Assembly: GCA_013215525.1 (NCBI GenBank)
Contig: JABSQY010000066.1
Span: 1 to 10,015, forward strand
DNA length: 10,015 nucleotides
Reading direction: 5' to 3'
Origin: Nanoarchaeales archaeon
Lineage (GTDB): Archaea > Nanobdellota > Nanobdellia > Woesearchaeales > UBA583
Shown here: piece after piece, positions 1 to 5,839 of the stretch
How positions within the stretch are numbered: the stretch's first letter is position 1
How the letters are laid out: each line of letters begins with the position of its first letter
Translations under genes and position numbers: made by a program
Notes under the pieces: generated by a model
What the model was told of the DNA's origin: nothing
What the model saw: the letters and a program-made list of their open reading frames with translations, nothing else
Databases searched by the model: none

Positions 1-325
1 CATCATAAACTAAATAAAACTCATCAGCTTGAGAACTAGTAGAATTTTTTTTTAAATTTGAAGATAAATAAATACGCTCCCCACGAATCCCATAATCTGT
101 CATTATAATTTTATGTTTAATCTTAGTTAATTTTACCCATAAATAAAATTCATAAAATAAAACAAATAATAAAATAATTGAACCTAAAATCCAATTATAA
201 TATAAACCTGAAAAAATACCTAAAATTAAAAGAAAAATACAAAATAAATTAACCCAAATAAAAAAATCCATATTATCAGAAATTTTATCACTTAAATTAT
301 TGTACTCATCAGACACATAAATCAT
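1..325 (-). CDS. Small membrane protein with two predicted helices, C-terminal part outside the window
   Basis: An open frame of 108 codons starts at the ATG at 325-323 and runs off the window edge without a stop. I translated it by hand, starting MIYVSDEYNN. After a polar N-terminus of about 20 residues there are two hydrophobic stretches, roughly residues 21-43 (rich in F, I and L, ending GLYY) and 45-64 (starting WILGSII), separated only by a short turn. A basic stretch (KLTKIKHK) follows, then a soluble part starting IIMTDYGIRGERIYL. The layout, a short helical hairpin and then a soluble domain, resembles small bPH/DUF304-type membrane proteins, but no diagnostic motif is visible and I do not assign a family. 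The start is supported by a TTTATAAATT element 20-29 bases upstream, identical in sequence and spacing to that of ileS. It follows ileS in the same direction after an 87-base gap holding a poly-T terminator, so it is probably transcribed separately. Confidence 0.75.
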   Translation of the reverse strand, partial: MIYVSDEYNNLSDKISDNMDFFIWVNLFCIFLLILGIFSGLYYNWILGSIILLFVLFYEFYLWVKLTKIKHKIIMTDYGIRGERIYLSSNLKKNSTSSQADEFYLVYD

Positions 326-344
326 AAGTTATCTACAACTTTTT

Positions 345-354
345 AATTTATAAA
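345..354 (-). promoter_or_regulatory. TATA box of the small membrane protein gene
   Basis: The minus strand reads TTTATAAATT at 20-29 bases upstream of the ATG at 325. Archaeal TATA boxes lie about 25 bases before the transcription start, so the transcript should begin at or next to the start codon (leaderless). No Shine-Dalgarno sequence precedes the ATG, which agrees with this. Confidence 0.7.
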
Positions 355-370
355 CTTGTATAACTATAAA

Positions 371-400
371 TAAAAAAAAGATGAATAAAAAAAAGATGAA
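371..400 (-). terminator. Tandem poly-T terminator after ileS
   Basis: Read on the minus strand, two exact 15-base copies of TTCATCTTTTTTTTA lie head to tail 13-42 bases past the ileS stop, each with a run of eight T. A degenerate partial copy lies closer to the stop (401-410). Archaeal RNA polymerase terminates at T-rich tracts without needing a hairpin, so two T8 runs in tandem make a good terminator separating ileS from the next gene. Confidence 0.65.
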
Positions 401-412
401 TAAAATGAAAAA

Positions 413-3400
413 TTATTTCAAAGAAACAATAAGTTTCTTTCCCTTAATCTCAAAAGATTGAGAATTTTCATAAGTCCCAGCAACAATTTCTTCAGCACCA
501 ACTTTTTTACAAATAACTGAAAACCAATTAGTTGCAAGTTCAATAAAGTACTCATCACTTCCTTCAAAACTTAACATAATAGATTGAGATTTATCATAAC
601 CGAAATCCTTACGACAGATTTGTACACGTCGCATAAGTTCACGTAAATAACCTTCCTCCAATAAAACATCATCTTGAGCGCTATGTAAAACAATATTCCC
701 ACCAGTAAATTCAGTTGATACTAATTCTTTTGGTAAAATATTTTCTTTAATTAAATGTTCATCATAAACTAATTCAATATCTTCAAAAATTCCACCAGAT
801 TCACCAGCTTTAATTGCATCAACAATTGCAGATTTATTTTTATTAATAGCTCCAATCGCAGGTGATGGATTTCCAAAAGATTTCTTTAAACCAACAAAAT
901 TAGGTTTAACATTATAATCCATTTCAACATCTCCTAAATCATATCCTAATTTTGAAATATTTGTTAATTTTTTAATTAACTTTTCAAAAACTGATAACTT
1001 TGATTTCATATCAGCAGAAGACAAAATGTCAACTTTAGCTAAAGGCCAACGCACACCAATCTTTACTTTTTCACGAGAATTTAAAATCGCAGCAACAACA
1101 TCTTGAGCTAAATCAAAATTTATATCAATTTCAGCAGCAGTTACTTTATCCATTAAAACCTTATCAACTTGTGGATAAGATTCTAAAAATAAAGATTCTT
1201 TTTTATTAATTAAATTTGCAGATTGATATAATTCTTCAGACTTAAATGGCGCAGCACATCCAAGCATTACAAGTGATTTCTTTAAAATGTCATTAATAAT
1301 TAATAATAAATTTTCATCATAAGACTCGCATCTTTCCTTAACTAATTTTAAATAAGTTTTTGAAAAATCATTAACTAAAAATTCTTCAACTGTTTTGAAT
1401 GCAAAATTTGTTTTAAAGTTTTCAATATGTTCTGTAAAATCTTTAATTGTTTTATTTAATCTAAATAAAATCCAAGAATCTTCACTAGATAAACTTGTAA
1501 AATCCATAGCAGTTGTGTGACGTAATTCATGTTCATTCAGATAGGAATTTGCAAACTTAAAAATATTATCAAGTGTATTAAAATATCCAAAAGTTTGTTT
1601 TAATTCATCTTCATCAAAATTTAATTTTGTCTCAGGTGCAACTTTAGTTAATAAATAATAACGTGAAGCATCAGCACCATAACGAGCAATCGCAGTAGTT
1701 CCATCAATCCCATTACCAAGTGATTTACTCATTTTAACACCATCTTTAGCCATTACAAAACCTTGAAATAAAACTTGATTATAAGGAGCTTTTCCAGTTA
1801 CAACATTTCCAACATTTGCTAAACTACTAAACCAACCACGAATTTGATCTTCACCTTCAGTAATCCAACTCATAGGGTAAAACCTATCAATAATTTGTTC
1901 AAAGTTTAAACCTTCACCATAGTGAGACGCAAAACTAGCACATCCAGAATCAAACCAAACATCAGCAGTAAAAGGTACACGACTCATAACTAAACCTGAT
2001 TTTTTATTAACAAAAGTAACTCCATCTAAATCATCAATATGTAAATCATCAAATGTTTTCCCAGTAACTTTTTCAAGTTCTTCTTTAGATTCAATAACTT
2101 CAAAATTCCCTTCTTCATCTTCCCAAATTGGAATAGGAATTCCCCAGAATCTTTGACGAGAAATTGCCCAATCCCCAGCGCCACTCATTAAGTTTTCAAA
2201 GTTCGTAGCAGCAGCTTTAGGAGTCCACTTAACATTTGAATTATTCTTAATAAGACCTGGAATCACTTCACTTCGTTTAATCCACCACTGGTCAGCCGCA
2301 CGATAAACAATAGGAGTTTTACATCTCCAACAACAAGGATATCTGTGTTCCTTATCTTCTGTATATAATAATTTTCCTGATAATTTTAAAAATTCAATCG
2401 CAAGTGGATTAATTTCTTTAAAATATTTTCCTTCCCATTTCCCTTCATCCATATTTCCTTTAGAATCAATAGGACAAAAAATAGGTAAATTATATTTCTT
2501 CCCAGCTTCATAATCATCAAACCCGTGAGCAGGCGCAATATGAACTAATCCAGTTCCATCTTGTGCAGACAAAGAAGCTTTTTCTTTTTTATCAACCTTA
2601 TCATCAGAATCAGATTTATTAGAATGTTTATATCCTTTCTTCTCTAACTTTTCAAAAATATCTTCTCCTTCTCCAAGTGTAACATAATCAGCCATAATAA
2701 TTGCATGAATAAATTTATGTTCTTTATCCTTTGCAAATTCTGCTTGTGACGGAGTTTCATTTAAATAAATATGATTATACTTTGTACCCTCATACTCAAT
2801 TCCAGTTTTCGTTTCAAGAACTTCAATTAAAAGAATTTTATTTTGTTTAGACATTCGTCCAATAAAACTCTCAACTAAGTTTGTCGCAATAACTAATACT
2901 TCTTTATTCCCATTTAATTCAACAAGAACTTTAGAATAATTAAATTGTGGATTAATAGCAATTGCCATATTTGATTGAAGTGTCCAAGGTGTTGTTGTCC
3001 AAATAACAAAACTCTCTTCATAATCAGTTGTTACAAATTCTTCAGCAAGTGGAAACTTTACATAAATAGAAGGGTCAACTAAATTAGTATAACTATCTTT
3101 AATCTCATAATCTGAAAGTGTTGTCTCATCATGTGGACACCAAGCAACTGTTTTATAATCTTTGTAAAGAAGACCTTGTTCATTTGCTTTTTTAAAAAAT
3201 CTCCAAGAATTAGAAATATATTCTGGGTGTGAAGTTTGATAATGATTTCTATCCATCCACATACCATAACGTGCACGCACATCCCTCATATCCCCAATAA
3301 TGTCAGAAACATAAGTTTTACACTCCTTTATAAAATTATTAACCCCAAACTCTTTTAATCTATCTACAGTTTGTAAATCTAATTTCTTTTGAACTTTATT

Positions 3401-3661
3401 CTCAACAGGAAGACCATGAACATCATAACCATCACGCGCATACACATCATAACCATTAAATCTTTTAAATCTCATAAAACTATCTTTAATAGCCCAATTA
3501 CGTAAATGTCCTAAATGTGCATCTCCTGTTGGAAACGGTGGTCCTTCAATAAAATTAAAAGGTTTTAATCCTTCATTTTGCTTTAAAACTTTTGAAAAAA
3601 TATCTTTTTCTTCCCAAAACTTTTGTATATTAACTTCATACTGGAATTTTTCTTCTGTCAT
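413..3661 (-). CDS. ileS: Isoleucyl-tRNA synthetase (class Ia, archaeal/eukaryotic type)
   Basis: This cytoplasmic enzyme charges tRNA-Ile with isoleucine using ATP and edits misactivated valine. Numbered from the ATG at 3661 it has 1082 residues. The HIGH motif is HLGH at 49-52 within GPPFPTGDAHLGH. The CP1 editing domain shows WTTTPWTLQSN (221-231) and GTGLVHIAPAHG (369-380). A Cys cluster CCWRC is at 443-447, GDWAISRQRFWGIP at about 496-509, and KMSKS at 643-647. A helical anticodon-binding region follows, then a C-terminal extension including EEGYLRELMRRVQ near 1002, as in archaeal and eukaryotic IleRS. The frame could extend 16 codons to a TTG at 3709, but that stretch contains the TATA box and an inverted repeat, so I chose the ATG. 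The oddity is a Lys/Asp/Ser-rich insertion of about 36 residues at 333-368, just before the editing motif. Identification as a class Ia synthetase is certain, and Ile rather than Val or Leu is strongly favoured by the overall pattern. Confidence 0.97.
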   Translation of the reverse strand: MTEEKFQYEVNIQKFWEEKDIFSKVLKQNEGLKPFNFIEGPPFPTGDAHLGHLRNWAIKDSFMRFKRFNGYDVYARDGYDVHGLPVENKVQKKLDLQTVDRLKEFGVNNFIKECKTYVSDIIGDMRDVRARYGMWMDRNHYQTSHPEYISNSWRFFKKANEQGLLYKDYKTVAWCPHDETTLSDYEIKDSYTNLVDPSIYVKFPLAEEFVTTDYEESFVIWTTTPWTLQSNMAIAINPQFNYSKVLVELNGNKEVLVIATNLVESFIGRMSKQNKILLIEVLETKTGIEYEGTKYNHIYLNETPSQAEFAKDKEHKFIHAIIMADYVTLGEGEDIFEKLEKKGYKHSNKSDSDDKVDKKEKASLSAQDGTGLVHIAPAHGFDDYEAGKKYNLPIFCPIDSKGNMDEGKWEGKYFKEINPLAIEFLKLSGKLLYTEDKEHRYPCCWRCKTPIVYRAADQWWIKRSEVIPGLIKNNSNVKWTPKAAATNFENLMSGAGDWAISRQRFWGIPIPIWEDEEGNFEVIESKEELEKVTGKTFDDLHIDDLDGVTFVNKKSGLVMSRVPFTADVWFDSGCASFASHYGEGLNFEQIIDRFYPMSWITEGEDQIRGWFSSLANVGNVVTGKAPYNQVLFQGFVMAKDGVKMSKSLGNGIDGTTAIARYGADASRYYLLTKVAPETKLNFDEDELKQTFGYFNTLDNIFKFANSYLNEHELRHTTAMDFTSLSSEDSWILFRLNKTIKDFTEHIENFKTNFAFKTVEEFLVNDFSKTYLKLVKERCESYDENLLLIINDILKKSLVMLGCAAPFKSEELYQSANLINKKESLFLESYPQVDKVLMDKVTAAEIDINFDLAQDVVAAILNSREKVKIGVRWPLAKVDILSSADMKSKLSVFEKLIKKLTNISKLGYDLGDVEMDYNVKPNFVGLKKSFGNPSPAIGAINKNKSAIVDAIKAGESGGIFEDIELVYDEHLIKENILPKELVSTEFTGGNIVLHSAQDDVLLEEGYLRELMRRVQICRKDFGYDKSQSIMLSFEGSDEYFIELATNWFSVICKKVGAEEIVAGTYENSQSFEIKGKKLIVSLK

Positions 3662-3680
3662 AGAAATATAAGGAAATCTA

Positions 3681-3690
3681 AATTTATAAA
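3681..3690 (-). promoter_or_regulatory. TATA box of ileS
   Basis: TTTATAAATT lies 20-29 bases upstream of the ATG at 3661, with the same sequence and offset as the box before the gene at 325. It predicts a leaderless ileS transcript and decides the start in favour of this ATG over the upstream TTG at 3709. An inverted repeat abuts its upstream side, where the TFB recognition element should lie. Confidence 0.72.
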
Positions 3691-3691
3691 G

Positions 3692-3711
3692 CTTTGTCAG
3701 TCCTGACAAAG
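3692..3711. promoter_or_regulatory. Perfect inverted repeat next to the ileS TATA box, candidate operator
   Basis: CTTTGTCAG and CTGACAAAG form perfect 9-base arms around a 2-base centre. With one mismatched base it can be extended to 3689-3715. Its edge is one base from the TATA box, covering the expected TFB recognition element. This position suits a dimeric repressor or activator site for ileS. If transcription instead starts from the more distal TATA-like box at 3738-3747, the same sequence would form an RNA hairpin in the leader. A palindrome of this size could also occur by chance in 10 kb; its position is what makes it notable. Confidence 0.45.
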
Positions 3712-3737
3712 GCTTAAGACTTTTTAAACAATTAAAT

Positions 3738-3747
3738 CATTTATAAA
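3738..3747 (-). promoter_or_regulatory. Possible second, distal TATA box for ileS
   Basis: The minus strand reads TTTATAAATG here. With the spacing seen at the other genes, transcription would start near 3718 and give ileS a leader of about 57 bases containing the inverted repeat. In such an AT-rich gap a chance match is quite possible. Confidence 0.3.
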
Positions 3748-3763
3748 GAATTAAAATTACATC

Positions 3764-3770
3764 AAAAAAA
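3764..3770 (-). terminator. Poly-T tract directly after the stop of the small gene
   Basis: Seven T follow the TAA stop of the 76-residue gene without a gap on the minus strand, followed by GATG. This fits a hairpin-free archaeal terminator and separates the small gene from ileS. Confidence 0.5.
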
Positions 3771-4001
3771 TTAAAAAAAACTACACTTAGAAGCACTAGG
3801 TTTACTCATTTTCAAAAGTAAATTTACTAAAGTATCATGTCCAAGTAAAAGATTAGACTCATCACCACAACCAGGAATCAAATAATTACTTTTCAAAATT
3901 TGTCCATCACAATGTTTATACTCAAACATCCCATTATCCAAAGCATTAGGAATTAATGATAAAGATGAAACCATTAAAATCTTTTTTAAACTTTTATACA
4001 T
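3771..4001 (-). CDS. Small hypothetical protein, 76 residues, possibly exported
   Basis: I do not recognise this protein. It begins MYKSLKKILMVSSLSLIP: a lysine-containing start followed by a short hydrophobic stretch, which could be a weak signal peptide. The rest is mostly polar with three Cys (in KHCDGQ, PGCGDE and the C-terminal KCSFF) and a leucine-rich segment around residues 50-64. It lies between the secreted GLUG-repeat protein and ileS in the same orientation. Support for a real gene comes from its context: TTTATGAACT lies 20-29 bases upstream of the ATG, the same offset as the ileS TATA box, and seven T directly follow the stop. A role linked to the neighbouring surface proteins is only a guess from position. 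A spurious frame remains possible given its length. Confidence 0.6.
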   Translation of the reverse strand: MYKSLKKILMVSSLSLIPNALDNGMFEYKHCDGQILKSNYLIPGCGDESNLLLGHDTLVNLLLKMSKPSASKCSFF

Positions 4002-4020
4002 AGTTAAATTATTAAATTAT

Positions 4021-4030
4021 AGTTCATAAA
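4021..4030 (-). promoter_or_regulatory. TATA-like box of the 76-residue gene
   Basis: TTTATGAACT lies 20-29 bases upstream of the ATG at 4001. It matches the ileS box TTTATAAATT at eight of ten positions and at the same offset, so it supports a leaderless start here. Confidence 0.5.
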
Positions 4031-4063
4031 TATTGCGTGATAATATTAACACACATAACTCAA

Positions 4064-4083
4064 CTAAACTAAACTAAACTAAA
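4064..4083. repeat. Pentanucleotide microsatellite (CTAAA)4
   Basis: Four exact CTAAA units lie on the plus strand. A diverged CAACT unit flanks one side, and the CTAAG that contains the stop codon of the GLUG gene flanks the other. On the coding strand it reads as TTTAG units directly behind the TAG stop. It takes the place where other genes here carry a poly-T tract, so it may act as a weak T-rich terminator, and it could vary in copy number by replication slippage. Confidence 0.8.
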
Positions 4084-5727
4084 CTAAGAATCAACACAAG
4101 TATAAACTTTCATAATTACAGATTCTCCTTCAATAAGAACTGGATAATTATTATAAATTAAATTTTCACATTCTGATTTTAATAACTCAGTTTCCTCATC
4201 ACTAAAAACATTTTTTCTAAATGGTCCAGCAGGACACTTAATGTCATGAGTTGAATTAAATTTTGCATAAGCATCAACCAATGCAAAGTCACATAAATTA
4301 GAAACATAATCTCCTCCATCAAAAGTTCCATAATTATCATATTCGTAAAATTGACAAGAATTTAAATGATTACAACTTTTCAAATACCTATCTGGCAAAG
4401 GTACAGAGATACAAGACTGAGTACAAGTATTTCCAACACCTGAAATTTTAAACTTATCAGATTTCAACTCCTCAACATTTCCAGCATTATCAACACTTGA
4501 ATAACGAACAAATTTATCACAATTCCACTCATTCAAACATTCAACTTCAAAACGTAATCCATAAGTTCTATCATCCTCTAAAAAAGGGTCACAAGTATCA
4601 CTATCATCAACACAATAATTAAAATGTGAAAGTCCAGACCCATTAATTTCATCTTTAGCATCAAGATACATAAGTAAAGAATTTCTAAGTTCTGCATGTA
4701 AAAATTCAGTTTTAGGAGCAAGTGTATCTAAAGAATTATATTCGCCAGAACCATCATCCAAATTTATAAAATACTCACTTAACCAAGGGTAATCATCTTG
4801 TGAAAAACTCCAATCTTCACTATTCCAATCAAAGACTGGAGAATTAGAATTTCCAAAAAAATAAGTAGAATCATCTAAAATTTTAGTTAAATCAGAAAAT
4901 AAAATTCCACCTAATCCAAACATCAAATCAGGATTATCATCACGAGAATTTGAATAAGACCCAACCACTGCAGAAATTAAACTAACTCCTGAAAAACTAC
5001 CAGCCGAATTTTCACCACTCACAGCAATATCTGAAAACGAATTATAAACTCCAGACAATAAATTCATCCCAGTCAAACCTCCAACAAAATTTTCACCAGA
5101 AACTAAACCTAAAGAATAAGAATCTGTTAAAATAGATAGTGTCTTCAAACTCCCCACAAAACCTCCAACAAAATCTTTTCCAGTAACATTAATATTAGTA
5201 TAAGAATTAGAAAAAACATTTCTAGAAGATGAACTTCCAACAAACCCACCAACAAAATTATTCCCCGTAACTTCTCCAACAACATAAGAATTTAAAATTT
5301 CACTCCTTTTATTTGCTCTACCAACAAACCCCCCAACATAATTATTTCCTGAAACATAAATATTAACCAAACCAACTGAACTAATTTTAGCTCTATTTAT
5401 CTCAGAAAACAAACCAACATAATTAGAACTTTCATTAATAAATAATCCATAAATTACTAAACCACTACCATCAAATTCTCCAGTAAATATAGGCCCAATC
5501 GACGTAAATACAAAATTTGTACAATCAATATCATTAATAAGAATAAAATCAGAATCTAAATAATTTGAAACATCTTGTAAATCAGAACACGTTGAAATTT
5601 CATAAGGAGTTGAACTAAAACCATCACCACCCGTAAAAGAAAATGCTAAATTAATTAATAAAATAAAAGATAAAAACATAATATTAAAACGAATAAAATT
5701 ACTAAAAAAATTATTTACATTTTTCAT
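4084..5727 (-). CDS. Secreted GLUG-repeat surface protein with Ig-like and 8-Cys C-terminal domains
   Basis: Numbered from the ATG at 5727 it has 547 residues and is probably a surface or secreted adhesin-like protein. Residues 1-30 form a signal peptide whose hydrophobic core contains IMFLSFILLINLAFS. Residues 41-98 show the lead-in typical of GLUG proteins (DFILINDIDC, FTGEFDGSG). Residues 102-260 hold about six GLUG-type repeats of 27-28 residues with the core VGGFVG, expected to fold as a beta-solenoid. The closing DWNSEDWSF and DYPWL (about 300-315) are also usual after such repeats. Residues 336-430 form an Ig-like domain with NYCVDDSDTC and SVDNAGN. Residues 435-547 form an eight-Cys domain ending VYTCVDS. 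Both C-terminal domains are shared with the upstream neighbour. The frame is open 29 codons further to 5814, but that part is translated intergenic T-rich DNA lying before a sensible signal peptide and across the TATA box. No transmembrane anchor is seen. The ligand is unknown. Confidence 0.9.
   Translation of the reverse strand: MKNVNNFFSNFIRFNIMFLSFILLINLAFSFTGGDGFSSTPYEISTCSDLQDVSNYLDSDFILINDIDCTNFVFTSIGPIFTGEFDGSGLVIYGLFINESSNYVGLFSEINRAKISSVGLVNIYVSGNNYVGGFVGRANKRSEILNSYVVGEVTGNNFVGGFVGSSSSRNVFSNSYTNINVTGKDFVGGFVGSLKTLSILTDSYSLGLVSGENFVGGLTGMNLLSGVYNSFSDIAVSGENSAGSFSGVSLISAVVGSYSNSRDDNPDLMFGLGGILFSDLTKILDDSTYFFGNSNSPVFDWNSEDWSFSQDDYPWLSEYFINLDDGSGEYNSLDTLAPKTEFLHAELRNSLLMYLDAKDEINGSGLSHFNYCVDDSDTCDPFLEDDRTYGLRFEVECLNEWNCDKFVRYSSVDNAGNVEELKSDKFKISGVGNTCTQSCISVPLPDRYLKSCNHLNSCQFYEYDNYGTFDGGDYVSNLCDFALVDAYAKFNSTHDIKCPAGPFRKNVFSDEETELLKSECENLIYNNYPVLIEGESVIMKVYTCVDS
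4087..4425 (-). other. Eight-Cys C-terminal domain, copy 1
   Basis: Residues 435-547 of the GLUG protein have Cys at 435, 439, 452, 458, 479, 498, 520 and 544. The spacing (4, 13, 6, 21, 19, 22, 24) is the same as in copy 2 of the neighbouring gene. Conserved blocks include CPAGPFR, FDGG.YV.N.CD and the final IEG.SV.MKVY.C. Eight Cys in an exported protein suggest four disulphides, which is inference. I do not recognise it as a named family. Confidence 0.8.
4948..5427 (-). repeat. GLUG repeat array inside the secreted protein gene
   Basis: About six protein-level repeats of 27-28 residues are encoded here. The best conserved units carry NYVGGFVG, NFVGGFVG, DFVGGFVG and NFVGGLTG, with the outer ones more diverged. 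At DNA level the plus strand shows recurring ccaacaaaat-like segments from these units. The spacing is one repeat per 81-84 bases with no unique spacers, so it is a coding repeat and not a CRISPR. Confidence 0.85.
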
Positions 5728-5746
5728 ATATAAAAATAAAATTAAT

Positions 5747-5756
5747 ATTATAAAAT
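5747..5756 (-). promoter_or_regulatory. TATA box of the GLUG protein gene
   Basis: The minus strand reads ATTTTATAAT at 20-29 bases upstream of the ATG at 5727, with its TTTATA core shifted two bases closer to the start than at ileS. It supports the start at 5727 and excludes the upstream ATG at 5814, whose frame would run through the promoter. Confidence 0.55.
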
Positions 5757-5776
5757 ATATCGTAATATTAAAAAGT

Positions 5777-5798
5777 AAAAAAAGTAGAGTATAAAAAA
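5777..5798 (-). terminator. Poly-T terminator after the Cys-rich secreted protein gene
   Basis: On the minus strand, runs of six T (5793-5798) and seven T (5777-5783) lie about 40-65 bases past the stop at 5840. They precede the TATA box of the next gene, as expected for an archaeal poly-T terminator. Confidence 0.5.
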
Positions 5799-5839
5799 TA
5801 AACTTTAACTTCAAAAATGATTTAATTATTATATAAAGT

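Noticed and set aside
3079..3282. 67-codon open frame on the minus strand inside ileS
   Set aside because: It overlaps the conserved ileS reading frame and has no recognisable protein features; it is a shadow frame.
3662..3709. N-terminal 16-codon extension of IleRS from a TTG start
   Set aside because: The segment contains the TATA box and half of the inverted repeat, and the normal IleRS N-terminus begins near the ATG at 3661.
3771..3785. C-terminal CSFF of the small protein as a prenylation (CaaX) signal
   Set aside because: The middle residue pattern is poor and protein prenylation of this kind is not expected in archaea; the match is chance.
4948..5427. Regular DNA repeats resembling a CRISPR array
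   Set aside because: The repeats are in frame, 81-84 bases long and encode GLUG units; the segments between them are not unique spacers.
5728..5814. N-terminal 29-residue extension of the GLUG protein
   Set aside because: It is translated T-rich intergenic DNA across the promoter, and it would place a second hydrophobic stretch before a complete signal peptide.
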